From Haloarcula rubripromontorii (GTDB taxonomy: Archaea; Halobacteriota; Halobacteria; Halobacteriales; Haloarculaceae): DNA of 64,000 nt. A program made the position numbers and the translations under genes. Below, in pieces: positions 34,554 to 43,072 of the stretch. Numbering within the stretch: the first letter of the stretch is position 1; every line of letters starts with the position of its first letter. A model generated the notes under the pieces. It was not told the DNA's origin. It was given only the letters and a program-made list of their open reading frames with translations, and ran no database searches. The stretch covers positions 558,001 through 622,000 of the forward strand of contig NZ_LIUF01000002.1 in NCBI RefSeq assembly GCF_001280425.1, written 5' to 3'.

Positions 34554-34964
34554 ATGGCGTCCGCTGTCGTCACACCGGCCCGGCGACAGCAGCTCGTCCG
34601 GTTTTTCCTCGTCGGCGTGGTCGCGGCAGCCGTCCAGACGGTGTTGCTGTGGTCGTTCGTCGATGTCGGCGGCCTAAACTACATCCTCGGGGCGGCGCTC
34701 GCTATCGAACTCACGATACTGTTCCAGTACGTCCTCAACAACGCCTGGACGTTTCACCGGTCGCAACACTCGACGCTCAAAGAGTACATGCTGGGGATGG
34801 GGAAGACGAATCTCGTCCGGGGAACGGCGATTCCGCTCCAGCTGGGTCTCCTCTATGCGTTCGTCACTTGGGGCGGCGTCACGTACCTCATCGCGAACGG
34901 CGGCGCAATCGTCATTACTGGCGTGTACCGGTACGCGCTGGACGCCCACTGGACGTGGGGTTAG
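34554..34964 (+). CDS. GtrA-family membrane protein
   Basis: A 136-residue protein with four transmembrane helices in the GtrA pattern: LVRFFLVGVVAAAVQTVLL, a second helix with NNAWTF (the conserved Asn/Trp/Phe after helix 2), and two more C-terminal ones ending DAHWTWG. GtrA proteins assist the movement of lipid-linked sugars across the membrane. 6 nt after the sulfatase-like gene; its end overlaps the MoxR gene by 4 bases in convergent orientation. Confidence 0.88.
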   Translation: MASAVVTPARRQQLVRFFLVGVVAAAVQTVLLWSFVDVGGLNYILGAALAIELTILFQYVLNNAWTFHRSQHSTLKEYMLGMGKTNLVRGTAIPLQLGLLYAFVTWGGVTYLIANGGAIVITGVYRYALDAHWTWG

Positions 34965-35908
34965 ACCGTCGGAACGGGGACCTCGTCGAGCACGCTCTGG
35001 ATAACCGTTCCCTTGTCGACCTGCTCGACGCGGGCATCGGGGGTTAACACCAGCCTGTGTGCCAGCACCGGCTGTGCGACCCGCTTGATGTCGTCCGGAG
35101 CAACGTACTCCCGACCCGCGATTGTCGCCATCGCTCGCGTCGCCTCGAACAGCCGCTGGGTCCCACGGGGTGAGACTCCCACATCTACGCGGTAGTCGTC
35201 CCTGGTCGCCCGGACGAGGTCAGCCATGTACTGCAGCAGGTCGTCGTCGACGGTGACCGTCTCCGGAACGTTCCGGAGTTCCGTGACCGATGCCGCGTCG
35301 AGTATCGGCTCCACGGTCGGGCTCTGTGTCGTCCGGCCGGCACGCCGCCGGAGGAGTTCGACCTCGCCTTCGTCGTCCGGGTAGCCGAGTGACGTCTTTG
35401 CCAGGAACCGGTCGACCTGCGCCTCTGGCAACTCGAAGGTCCCCTCCATGTCGACCGGGTTCTGGGTGGCGATGACGAAGAAGGGTTCGGGCAGGTCGTA
35501 CGTGTCTCCGTCGACGGTGACCTGTCCTTCTTCCATCGCTTCGAGCAGCGCGGACTGTGTCTTGGGCGGTGCGCGGTTGATCTCGTCGGCCAGTACGACG
35601 TTGGCGAACACTGGCCCCTCGGTGAATTCGAAGCTCCGGGACTCCTCGTTGAAGATGTGTGTTCCCGTGATATCGGCCGGCAGGAGGTCCGGCGTGAACT
35701 GGATGCGAGAGAAAGACAGTCCTAGCGCGGTCGCGACGCTGCGGGCGGTCAGCGTCTTCCCTGTGCCGGGCACGTCCTCGAGCAGGACGTGGCCCTTCGC
35801 GACAACACCCAGCAGCACCGTCTCGAAGAAGCCGCGGTCAGCGATGACGGCACTTCCGATCTCATCGAGGATCTGACTCGACGCCTCGCTTGCCTCGGTA
35901 GCGTCCAT
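34961..35908 (-). CDS. MoxR-family AAA+ ATPase
   Basis: A 315-residue AAA+ ATPase of the MoxR group. Walker A is EDVPGTGKT at 44-52, Walker B VVLADE at 104-109 with INRAPPKTQSALLEAMEEGQV, sensor 1 FFVIATQNPVDMEGTFELPEAQ, and the C-terminal lid with GVSPRGTQRLFEATRA. MoxR ATPases usually activate partners with vWA/DUF58 domains encoded next door. Neither flank here has one. A TATA-like GATAAAG at 35930-35936 is about 25 nt before ATG 35908. Confidence 0.93.
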   Translation of the reverse strand: MDATEASEASSQILDEIGSAVIADRGFFETVLLGVVAKGHVLLEDVPGTGKTLTARSVATALGLSFSRIQFTPDLLPADITGTHIFNEESRSFEFTEGPVFANVVLADEINRAPPKTQSALLEAMEEGQVTVDGDTYDLPEPFFVIATQNPVDMEGTFELPEAQVDRFLAKTSLGYPDDEGEVELLRRRAGRTTQSPTVEPILDAASVTELRNVPETVTVDDDLLQYMADLVRATRDDYRVDVGVSPRGTQRLFEATRAMATIAGREYVAPDDIKRVAQPVLAHRLVLTPDARVEQVDKGTVIQSVLDEVPVPTV

Positions 35909-35993
35909 AGCCTGTCATGTTACGGGTCCGATAAAGGGGTGTCGAGTCCGAAATCGAAACCCCTAAAGAGCAAACGGCGGTACTGATGGATGA

Positions 35994-36078
35994 GCCGAGG
36001 TAGCCTAGCCTGGCCAAGGCGGTTGCTTCGAGAGCAACTGTCCTCACGGACTCAGGAGTTCAAATCTCCTCCTCGGCG
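35994..36078 (+). tRNA. tRNA-Ser (anticodon CGA)
   Basis: An 85-nt cloverleaf with a long variable arm. Acceptor arms GCCGAGG (35994-36000) and CCTCGGC (36071-36077) pair fully, with discriminator G at 36078. The anticodon stem GTTGC/GCAAC encloses loop TTCGAGA, giving anticodon CGA, which reads UCG. The variable arm GTCC-TCAC-GGAC is the class II type of Ser/Leu tRNAs. The T-loop is TTCAAAT. The 3' CCA is not encoded, and there is no intron. Confidence 0.95.
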
Positions 36079-36260
36079 TTCTCTGTATCAGAACCGACGA
36101 GCGTCGCGAGTCTGAATGCTGGAGCAGACGGTTCGGATGAGGGGCCATGGCGCGATGCTGTGACTGCCGCCCGTGGTTCACCGCCGCTCTCCGGTACTCT
36201 CTGACTGAACAGCGAGCGATAGTGCTGGGTCTAAGCGGACCGTTTCCGGTCGACTGCTCG

Positions 36261-38117
36261 TCAGGTCAGCAAGAAGATCAGCACGCTGATCGTCATGACG
36301 ATGAGAATAAACGCCGCGGCAAGCGCGCCGCCCATCGACACCATCGCGTTGGCGGTCGAAGCCAGCGTCTCGGTGCGGTCGTTGCCAAACACCGTCACGG
36401 TCACCTGTTCGCTCGCCATCCCGGCCTCGACGGGTTCAAGATCGGCGACGGCTCTGTCGACGAGGTCCCCGATGAGCGCAACGATCTCCTTCTCGGGGAT
36501 GGCCTGTCCGACCTGATTCTCGGCCTCGACGGTATTGACGATGTGGGTGTCGCTGGTCATCACCTCCATCATATCCACGCCTTCGGCGGCGTCGATGATG
36601 CGCTGACGGAGGCCCGGCTCCATGTTGTTGCCGTCGATGAGTACGTACGCCGTCCGCTGGTCGTTGACCTCGAAGACGCAGACCCGGATGCCGAGCGGGC
36701 CGATGCCCTCCTCAGGCTCCCAGGGCGTTGCGTCCCAGGCGACCCCACAGCGGAGCCGGCCAGTTTCGGCGTCTGTGAGCAGGCTCCCGAGCTGTCCGGC
36801 TCCGTGGAGCATATCGAAGGACCGCTGACTGCCGGGCACGACGTGGCCAAGGTCGTCGCCTTCGAGTCCGTCGTTGCAGTTGTGCGCGTCGACCAGCAGC
36901 ACGTCTTCCAGCCCGTCGGCCCGCGCTTCCGACATCGCTGAGAGTCCAACGGCGTACTCCACGTCGTCGGCACAGCCCGGCGCGTACGTGTTCACGACGA
37001 GCGCGTCGGAGCCAAATGCCTGTCCCGTCAGTGTGGCCTCGCCCTCGGTGACCTGGTGGCCTGCCGTCGCATGGCTGTCGTATTCGATGTGCTGGTACGC
37101 CGTCTCAGCCGTCGACAGGATCTTGTCGACTTCCCGCTCTGTAACGAGATTGAAGTCATGGCCGGCAGTCGCGTGGGGCGGGAATGCGAGGCCGTCAGCC
37201 GACTCGGCGACGCGTCTGGGGAGGTTCCCCCCGCCGATCTCACCCATCGGACCGGGGTGAATCATCGGCAGAACGAACCGGGCTTTCTCCTCACCGTCCG
37301 GCCGACGGACCGACAGCAAGGTGACCGGAACGACGGCCTCTTCGCCGATATCTTCGAAGAACTCCTCCAGTTCGCGCGTGCCCTCGGCGATGTGGCCGAT
37401 GAAGCCCCGGAGGAAATCTAGTGCGGAAACGCCCAGCGAGGAGCGCCACGGTTGGTCGATAACGACGAGGAACAGCCAGACCGCCAGCGCGTAGATGACA
37501 CAGATAACTGCGAGGATGATGAAATCCTCCGGGATGAACCCCTGTACCTGTGGCGGGACCTCTTCAGGGCGAGAAAGGTACTCCCGGAGCATCGGATCTT
37601 CGAGGATGAACGCGGTTGCCCCGCTGTATATCGCCAGCAACACGGCGGCAGTGACTGTCTGGACGCTCGCCGGCACCGTTGCTTTCAGCAGTGAGTGTCG
37701 CGAGACGGCCATCAGTATCAGCAGCCGGAAGGCGAATATCGACGCTAGCGCGACTAGCAATACGTCGAAGACGAAGTTCTGCCCGAGGCGGACAGTAAAG
37801 ATGGCGATGAGGCCGGCAACGGTCAGCATCGCGATGGTGATGAGCTCACAGATGACTGCAAGCAGGGTGGCCCGGTTCGGGGTGAGTTGCCCGCCAAGCT
37901 GCCGGTCGACCCACGGCGTCACCGCACTGGCGATTGAGGTCGGCAGGCCGATGAGAAACACGCCCTGCCAGGCGTCGTCAAGGATGAACCGTGAGTCAAA
38001 CGCAACGATGCCAGTCATCGCGGCGATGACTAGCGCGAAGGCTAGGCTCGTATACCAGGTCGGAGCCCTGAAAATAAACCGCGAAAGGCTAGCAAGATTT
38101 CCCTGTGTCGCCGTCAT
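36261..38117 (-). CDS. DUF2070 family membrane protein
   Basis: A 618-residue archaeal protein. The first about 230 residues contain six or seven transmembrane helices. A large soluble domain follows (VLPMIHPGPMGEIGGGNLPRRVAE; FPPHATAGHDFNLVTEREV; VDAHNCNDG; VLIDGNNMEPGLRQ) with many conserved His, Asp and Asn residues that could bind metal. The C-terminus has one more helix. DUF2070 is widespread in euryarchaea with no established function. The ATG at 38117 lies about 28 nt from a strong minus-strand TATA-like box. Confidence 0.9.
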   Translation of the reverse strand: MTATQGNLASLSRFIFRAPTWYTSLAFALVIAAMTGIVAFDSRFILDDAWQGVFLIGLPTSIASAVTPWVDRQLGGQLTPNRATLLAVICELITIAMLTVAGLIAIFTVRLGQNFVFDVLLVALASIFAFRLLILMAVSRHSLLKATVPASVQTVTAAVLLAIYSGATAFILEDPMLREYLSRPEEVPPQVQGFIPEDFIILAVICVIYALAVWLFLVVIDQPWRSSLGVSALDFLRGFIGHIAEGTRELEEFFEDIGEEAVVPVTLLSVRRPDGEEKARFVLPMIHPGPMGEIGGGNLPRRVAESADGLAFPPHATAGHDFNLVTEREVDKILSTAETAYQHIEYDSHATAGHQVTEGEATLTGQAFGSDALVVNTYAPGCADDVEYAVGLSAMSEARADGLEDVLLVDAHNCNDGLEGDDLGHVVPGSQRSFDMLHGAGQLGSLLTDAETGRLRCGVAWDATPWEPEEGIGPLGIRVCVFEVNDQRTAYVLIDGNNMEPGLRQRIIDAAEGVDMMEVMTSDTHIVNTVEAENQVGQAIPEKEIVALIGDLVDRAVADLEPVEAGMASEQVTVTVFGNDRTETLASTANAMVSMGGALAAAFILIVMTISVLIFLLT

Positions 38118-38140
38118 TTTTGTATCACACCCTACGAGCG

Positions 38141-38149
38141 AATATAAAA
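38141..38149 (-). promoter_or_regulatory. TATA-like box for DUF2070 gene
   Basis: Minus-strand TTTTATATT, about 28 nt upstream of ATG 38117, in an AT-rich patch. Confidence 0.5.
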
Positions 38150-38172
38150 CCAGTTACATTCTTTCCCGACGG

Positions 38173-38742
38173 TTACTGGCGGGCGACGGACTGCTGATCA
38201 CACAGCGACAGGAAGTTCTCGAACACTTCTTCGCCCTCTTCGGTGTGGGCGACCTCCGGATGCCACTGGACGCCGTATATCGCCTCGTCCGTGTTGCTCA
38301 TCGCCTCGACGCCACAGACGTCGGAAGTCGCGGTTCGCTCGAACCCGGGTGGGACTTCCTTCACTTCGTCAGCGTGGCTGGCCCACACACGCGTGTCGGG
38401 GTACAGCGAACCGAGGAGCGGGTCGTCCTCGTCGAGAATCTCGACCGTCACGTCCGCGTAGCCGCCGTACTCGCCGCCGCCGACCCGGCCGCCGAGTTCG
38501 TCGGCGATGAGTTGCATGCCCAGACAGATGCCGAGTACGGGAATGTCGAGGTCAAGGTACTCGGGACAGTTCCCGATATCGTCCATGTCCGGGCCGCCCG
38601 AGAGGACGATGCCGTCGGCGTCAATCTCCTCGGGTGGGGTTGTGTTGTCCCTGAGCGAGACGTCGACGCCCATGTCACGGAGCGCGCGCTGCTCCAGATG
38701 TGTGAACTGTCCGTGATTGTCGATAACGTCGATTCGAGTCAT
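38173..38742 (-). CDS. guaAA: GMP synthase, glutamine amidotransferase subunit
   Basis: Hydrolyses glutamine and channels ammonia to the separate synthetase subunit that converts XMP to GMP. The 189-residue class I amidotransferase has nucleophile Cys73 in VLGICLGMQLIA, and His161/Glu163 in QWHPEVAHTEEG. Archaea split GMP synthase into two proteins. The synthetase (GuaAB) is not in the window. The gene lies 55 nt upstream of DUF2070 on the same strand, with a separate TATA for the latter. Confidence 0.95.
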   Translation of the reverse strand: MTRIDVIDNHGQFTHLEQRALRDMGVDVSLRDNTTPPEEIDADGIVLSGGPDMDDIGNCPEYLDLDIPVLGICLGMQLIADELGGRVGGGEYGGYADVTVEILDEDDPLLGSLYPDTRVWASHADEVKEVPPGFERTATSDVCGVEAMSNTDEAIYGVQWHPEVAHTEEGEEVFENFLSLCDQQSVARQ

Positions 38743-38812
38743 TACTGACGCGAAGGCTACGAAGGCGTATATATCTCCTGATGCAGCCGAACGGTTCCGC
38801 TCGTGTCCGGCT

Positions 38813-39910
38813 TCAGGGCCACTCTCGAAGGGTTTGGCGAATCTCGTCGAGAACTGTCGGGCCGCAGAATTCCAGCGTCACGACATTGCCGTCGTCCGAA
38901 GTCGTGAGGTGTACGGCCCCGCCGTAACTCTCGACGATCCACGTCGTCAGCCACAGCCCGATTCCTTTCGAGTGGTGGAGTTGCGTCTCCTGTCTGCTGT
39001 CGAGGACCTCTCGCTCGTGTTGTGGAATCGACGGACAGTTATCGCCGATGTGGACGAACACGGTTCGACCGTGTTCTTCGACCGAGATATACAGTGTCGG
39101 GGTCTCCTCGCAGTGGACGACTGCGTTCTCGATAACATTCCGGAACACGATGTCGAGCATCCAGTCGGCGTACACCCGCGACTGCTCGGGGAGGTCGAGT
39201 TCGACGGTTGCCTCTGGGTGCGACTGCGTGGTGTTTTTTATTTGTTCTCTGATGCATGGGACAAGGTCAATCGGCTCCTGTGCGCGACGGTCTGCATCGA
39301 ACGCAAACTCTATCTGTCGCGCTTTCTCCGTCGTATCGATGATAGCATCGATTGTGCCGCTCAATTTGTCGGCGTGGGCACGGCATTTGGGGTCCCCGCG
39401 CTCTGTGGCATCCCGCTGCAGTTCACCGAGGTGTCCGAGTGCGACGTTGAGATCGTTTCGGAGATCGTGCCTGAGTACCCGGAATAACACTTCGTTGCTC
39501 TGTGCGAGTCGGCGTCGAGACCGCCGGAGTTCCAGCAGCCATCCGAACAAAATCCCGCCGAACCCGCCGACTGCGACCCCACTTGCGAGTATCGACGGGA
39601 TCATCGAGGACTGCGGTATCGGAGCGAGCAGTACGACGACTTTGATGAGCGTAAACAGCGCGATACCCAGCCCGCACCACTCCGCAGCAGTCCATATCTG
39701 GTCGCCGGATAGTCCGCTCACTGGAAGCCAGTAGTTCGCCGCTACTAGGGCTAGCGCTGGTGTCAGCCCTACGCTGAGGATGACCATATCGATCAGGGAC
39801 GGACGGGCGGTAGAGATGCCGTGGGCGAGCAGTGCGCCGGTGATCACAACACCGGTGGCGACGACATATCCCGTCCCCAGCGACTGCTTCGTGAGCGCCG
39901 GAGAGGTCAC
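38813..39910 (-). CDS. Membrane sensor histidine kinase
   Basis: A 365-residue kinase. Residues 10-125 hold about five transmembrane helices with almost no extracellular domain, so the stimulus is probably sensed in or near the membrane. The H-box LFRVLRHDLRNDLNVALGH has phosphoacceptor His148. The ATPase domain shows the N-box RNVIENAVVH, a G1 box reading GDNCPSIPQHE (an atypical DxGxG), and KGIGLWLTTWIVESYGG as G2. No response regulator is adjacent. GTG start at 39910, with an AT-rich element (39934-39942) about 28 nt upstream. Confidence 0.9.
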   Translation of the reverse strand: MTSPALTKQSLGTGYVVATGVVITGALLAHGISTARPSLIDMVILSVGLTPALALVAANYWLPVSGLSGDQIWTAAEWCGLGIALFTLIKVVVLLAPIPQSSMIPSILASGVAVGGFGGILFGWLLELRRSRRRLAQSNEVLFRVLRHDLRNDLNVALGHLGELQRDATERGDPKCRAHADKLSGTIDAIIDTTEKARQIEFAFDADRRAQEPIDLVPCIREQIKNTTQSHPEATVELDLPEQSRVYADWMLDIVFRNVIENAVVHCEETPTLYISVEEHGRTVFVHIGDNCPSIPQHEREVLDSRQETQLHHSKGIGLWLTTWIVESYGGAVHLTTSDDGNVVTLEFCGPTVLDEIRQTLREWP

Positions 39911-39981
39911 TATACTACTCAGTTACTGTGATCCTACTTATCCGTCTGCCACCAATTATCACTTTTGGTATTGGGGCGGGG

Positions 39982-40530
39982 TTACGAGTCGTCGTACCGG
40001 TCGGCTGCCGATTCAAATCCCAGTTCGGATTCCTCCCTAGAGCGGCGCTGTTCCCGCTGTGCGATAGCTTCGGGGTCTGGATTCACGTCGTCGTCGAGCC
40101 GTGCCCACGACTGGTGTATCTTGGCGTGACACCACCGGCAGAGAAATACCGTTATCTCATGCGATAGCTCGTCGCCGCCGTCACGGTATGAGAGGTGGTG
40201 TTCCTCCAGTAGCGGCCGCTCGTCGGAGTGGGCCATCCGCCGCTCTTCGAGTCCGCAGCGAACACACTCCCGGTCGTGGTTCCGGGAGCGGAAATGCGGG
40301 CAGTCGGCCCAGTCCCACTCTGGCTCCGTGTCTGCGTCCGCGTCGTCGGGCGCAATTGCTGCCGGACAGCGAAAGTCGTCAGCGCTCCGTGCGTTGGCGA
40401 ATTCGGGGTCGTGGCGGCCGTGTTCGCGCGCCCAGCGGCACTTCCCTTCGCTGGTAACGAAGTCACATCGCGTCACGTGGTCGTACGGGTCGTCGACGCC
40501 GACGGATGTCCCCCCGAGAGCCTTCTCCAT
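39982..40530 (-). CDS. HNH-endonuclease-like zinc protein
   Basis: A 182-residue protein from ATG 40530 (MEKALGGTSVGVDDPYDHV). The N-terminal half has scattered Cys (RCDFVTSEGKCRWAREHGRHD; DDFRCPAAI; WADCPHF). The C-terminal half has an HNH-like finger: CVRCGLEERRMA, LLEEHHLSYRDGG, ELSHEITVFLCRWCHAKIH, with the His-His, Asn-less middle and CxxC zinc pairs. HNH proteins cut or nick DNA, but a divergent role in RNA or ssDNA binding is possible. Haloarchaeal homologues are common. The frame open to 40626 overlaps the divergent DUF192 gene, so the shorter start is chosen. Confidence 0.75.
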   Translation of the reverse strand: MEKALGGTSVGVDDPYDHVTRCDFVTSEGKCRWAREHGRHDPEFANARSADDFRCPAAIAPDDADADTEPEWDWADCPHFRSRNHDRECVRCGLEERRMAHSDERPLLEEHHLSYRDGGDELSHEITVFLCRWCHAKIHQSWARLDDDVNPDPEAIAQREQRRSREESELGFESAADRYDDS

Positions 40531-40611
40531 GTCATGTAGTCCGTGGTCGGCCCCCTCAAACCCTCCGCTCCGACAGAAGACTTTTTGACTGCTTACGACT
40601 TCCGCGGTGGT

Positions 40612-40959
40612 ATGCGACTCGTCCACGACCCCGACGGCGCGGCTCGCCCTCTCGCGACGGAGGTGGAATACGCCGAGTCGATACTCGAACAGGGCCGGGG
40701 GCTGATGTTCCGGTCATCGATTCCCGACGACTACGCGCTCGTCTTCCCTTTCAACCGCGCCAGCCGACAGTTTATCCACATGCTGTTCGTCCGGTTCCCG
40801 CTGGACGTACTCTGGCTCGTCGACGAGGAGGTCCAAGCCGTCGAAACCATGCAACCCTGGCGCTCGGTCGGCTACGCAACTGCGGACACTGTCATCGAAC
40901 TGCCCAGTGGCGCGGCATCGGACGTTTCTGAGGGTGACACGGTCCGCCTGGAATCCTGA
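40612..40959 (+). CDS. DUF192 family protein
   Basis: A 115-residue all-beta protein of the DUF192 fold: RLVHDPDGAARPLATEVEYAES, EQGRGLMFRSSIPDDYALVFPF, MLFVRFPLDVLWLVDEEVQAVETMQPW. The Gly-Leu-Met-Phe-Arg block is the family hallmark. Bacterial members are often periplasmic. This one has no signal peptide. ATG 40612 is about 28 nt after CTTTTTGA, supporting a leaderless start. Confidence 0.9.
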   Translation: MRLVHDPDGAARPLATEVEYAESILEQGRGLMFRSSIPDDYALVFPFNRASRQFIHMLFVRFPLDVLWLVDEEVQAVETMQPWRSVGYATADTVIELPSGAASDVSEGDTVRLES

Positions 40960-40997
40960 ACACGACCGGTGTGAAGTGTGGTAGTCAGTTCCGTCAC

Positions 40998-41005
40998 CTT
41001 TTAGA
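40998..41005 (+). promoter_or_regulatory. TATA-like box for the leuA/cimA leader transcript
   Basis: CTTTTAGA lies about 30 nt upstream of the small-ORF ATG at 41032 and over 110 nt before the enzyme start, implying a transcribed leader. Confidence 0.45.
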
Positions 41006-41031
41006 CCGTGAGGATTAGAGTAGACACCACT

Positions 41032-41103
41032 ATGTCGGAACACCCGACGGAGGATAGAGGAAGTCGCCGCAAGGCGGCTGGCCGCGAAATTCGTGGCGCG
41101 TGA
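41032..41103 (+). CDS. Candidate leader peptide ORF 1 (23 codons)
   Basis: A 23-codon ORF starting MSEHPTEDRGSRRK and ending REIRGA, with its ATG about 30 nt from the TATA-like box, so it could be the first (leaderless) ORF on the transcript. Its TGA overlaps the ATG of a second tiny ORF (TGATG). Within it, CGCCGCAAGGCGGC can fold as a hairpin. It is basic, unlike the surrounding acidic proteins. Translation is not proven. Confidence 0.4.
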   Translation: MSEHPTEDRGSRRKAAGREIRGA

Positions 41104-41120
41104 TGGAGCATCTTCTGTGA
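41103..41120 (+). CDS. Candidate leader peptide ORF 2 (Met-Glu-His-Leu-Leu)
   Basis: A five-codon ORF, MEHLL then TGA. Its ATG overlaps the stop of leader ORF 1, and its stop overlaps the GTG at 41117 of the downstream enzyme (GTGA). Two consecutive Leu codons immediately before an enzyme of leucine/isoleucine synthesis resemble a minimal attenuation sensor. This may be chance in a short window. Confidence 0.3.
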   Translation: MEHLL

Positions 41121-42661
41121 GTCAGAACACACTGTTCGAGGGGCACCCAGCGATGCGTGCGCTCTCAGATGTCGGTGAGGTACAGTTTCTCGACACGACA
41201 CTGCGCGACGGTGAGCAGGCCCCTGGCGTCTCGCTGACGCCGGACGACAAGGCCGATATCGCTCGCTCGCTCGATGCGGCGCGTATTGATGTCATCGAGG
41301 CCGGGAGCGCCTGTACTGGCCCCGGCGAGCGCGAGACGATTTCCCGCGTCGCGGGACTCGACCTCGACAGTACTGTCACCAGCTTCTGTCGTGGGATCCA
41401 GAACGATATCGACCTCGCGCTTGACTGCGGTGTCGACGGCATCAACCTCGTCGTTCCGGCCAGCGACAAGCACGTGGAGCAGAAGGTCGGCACCTCGAAG
41501 ACCGAGAACGTCGACAACACCGTCGAACTGGTGGAGTACGCCACCGACCACGGGCTCTGGGTCGAGGTCATCGGCGAGGACGGCTCGCGGGCCGACCTGG
41601 ACTACCTCGAAGAACTGCTCGGGGCCGGAATCGACGCCGGCGCGAACCGCATTTGCTGGGCCGACACCGTCGGCCACGCGACGCCGGACCGCGCGCTTGA
41701 ATGCGTCTCTCGGCTCTCGGATCTGGGTCCGGTCAGCACTCACACCCACGATGATCTGGGGCTGGCGGTGACGAACGCCCTGGTCTCCATTGCGGCGGGT
41801 GCGGACCTCGTCCATGGGACGATAAACGGCATTGGCGAGCGGGCCGGCAACGTCGCCCTCGAAGAGGTCGCCATCGCGCTCGACCACGGCTACGGCGTCG
41901 AATCGATGGACCTCACCGAAGTGTACGACCTCGCCCAGCTCATCGCCAACCGGACCGGCATCCCGCTGGCTCCGAACAAGGCGGTCGTCGGCGAGAACGC
42001 CTTCACCCACGAGTCCGGCATTCACACCGACGGCACGCTCAAGGACGACTCGATGTACGAGCCGTACCCGCCTGAGAAGGTGGGCCGCGAGCGCCGCCTC
42101 GCGCTCGGCAAGCACGCGGGCCGGGCCGGTGTCGAGGCGGCCCTCGACGAGCACGATGTCGAAGTCACCGAAGACCAGCTCTCGGAGATCGTCAGTCGCG
42201 TCAAGGAGATCGGCGACCGCGGCAAGCGGGTCACCGACGCCGACCTGCTGACCATCGCCGATGAAGTGACCGGCGATGCGCGTGACCGGCGGGTCGAACT
42301 GCTCGGCTTAACCGCTGTTTCCGGCTCCGACACGCCGACAGCGAGCGTCCGACTCTCGGTCGACGGCGAGGAACGCAAGGAGGCAGCGGTCGGCTCCGGA
42401 CCGGTCGACGCCGCGATGAACGCCGCCGAAGTGGCGTTGTCACACACTGCCGACGCGACGCTCGAAGACTATCACGTCGACGCTATCACGGGCGGGACAG
42501 ACGCACTCGTCACTGTCGAAATCGAGATGTCACGCGGTGACGATCACGTTGTCGTCTCTGCCAGCGACTCGGACATCACCCGGGCGTCCGTACGTGCGAT
42601 GGTCGACGCGATGGACCGTCTCGTCGCCGACGACGAGGAACCGCTCGTCGCCGACGACTGA
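41117..42661 (+). CDS. 2-isopropylmalate/(R)-citramalate synthase
   Basis: A 514-residue DRE-TIM metallolyase condensing acetyl-CoA with a 2-keto acid: 2-ketoisovalerate (leucine) or pyruvate (isoleucine). The barrel signature [21 protein letters not shown], the [14 protein letters not shown] metal site and [12 protein letters not shown] are present. Residues about 385-514 form the LeuA-type regulatory dimer domain (feedback inhibition). In haloarchaea this group is usually called citramalate synthase or LeuA, and sequence alone does not separate them here. GTG 41117 is used; GTG 41093 and ATG 41153 are alternatives. Confidence 0.88.
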   Translation: MSQNTLFEGHPAMRALSDVGEVQFLDTTLRDGEQAPGVSLTPDDKADIARSLDAARIDVIEAGSACTGPGERETISRVAGLDLDSTVTSFCRGIQNDIDLALDCGVDGINLVVPASDKHVEQKVGTSKTENVDNTVELVEYATDHGLWVEVIGEDGSRADLDYLEELLGAGIDAGANRICWADTVGHATPDRALECVSRLSDLGPVSTHTHDDLGLAVTNALVSIAAGADLVHGTINGIGERAGNVALEEVAIALDHGYGVESMDLTEVYDLAQLIANRTGIPLAPNKAVVGENAFTHESGIHTDGTLKDDSMYEPYPPEKVGRERRLALGKHAGRAGVEAALDEHDVEVTEDQLSEIVSRVKEIGDRGKRVTDADLLTIADEVTGDARDRRVELLGLTAVSGSDTPTASVRLSVDGEERKEAAVGSGPVDAAMNAAEVALSHTADATLEDYHVDAITGGTDALVTVEIEMSRGDDHVVVSASDSDITRASVRAMVDAMDRLVADDEEPLVADD

Positions 42662-42795
42662 GACCAGTCCCACGTTTCCCGGACTTCGGACCGCGACGGA
42701 TTGTACCCGTTCTGCCGATACCTTCGTGCTTGCGGGTTCTATCGCCGTTTTCTCGCTGATTTCGCTCACCGGTCGCCCGCCATCCCAAATGTTTG

Positions 42796-42809
42796 ATAAT
42801 TATAATTAT
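42796..42809. repeat. 14-bp perfect AT palindrome
   Basis: ATAATTATAATTAT is its own reverse complement and sits in the 411-nt intergenic region between leuA/cimA and the blue copper gene, within a 45-nt AT-rich island (42787-42830) in GC-rich DNA. Likely a promoter or operator element. Confidence 0.6.
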
Positions 42810-42820
42810 AGTTTAGGAAA

Positions 42821-42828
42821 TTATTTAG
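42821..42828 (+). promoter_or_regulatory. TATA-like box downstream of AT palindrome
   Basis: TTATTTAG is followed 26 nt later by ATG 42851 of a short Trp-rich ORF. Probable promoter for this region and for the blue copper gene beyond. Confidence 0.4.
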
Positions 42829-42850
42829 TGACTGTCGGGTCAACCTGAGA

Positions 42851-42907
42851 ATGTCATGGTGGGACTGGGCGGTAACAGGGCGTTGGGTGTGTGCGATAGG
42901 TCTGTGA
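42851..42907 (+). CDS. Candidate Trp-rich 18-codon ORF
   Basis: Starts MSWWDWAVTGRW and ends CAIGL. Four Trp in 18 residues is exceptional. The ATG is placed where a leaderless transcript would begin. The downstream 165 nt to the copper protein ATG hold no obvious gene, so this would be the first ORF of a leader. No homologue recognised, and it may be chance. Confidence 0.3.
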   Translation: MSWWDWAVTGRWVCAIGL

Positions 42908-43072
42908 GACGGTGAGACGGTCGCATTACGTCGGTTCGGGGCGTGAGCGTTCGCACGGGCGGTGGCCATGACAGACACTGAGGGCGTGTCTGCTCGGCGC
43001 AGGATCGACTTCGCCGCGAAGGTCGATCCACCGTCGAGACGCGTCTCTCGATTCGGGACACAGGTGACCACA

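Noticed and set aside
36079..36260. Integrated element next to tRNA-Ser
   Set aside because: tRNA 3' ends are common integration sites, but no integrase or repeated tRNA 3' segment is visible downstream within the window.
41165..42154. 329-residue antisense frame over leuA/cimA
   Set aside because: Composition is atypical and the sense strand holds an intact DRE-TIM enzyme.
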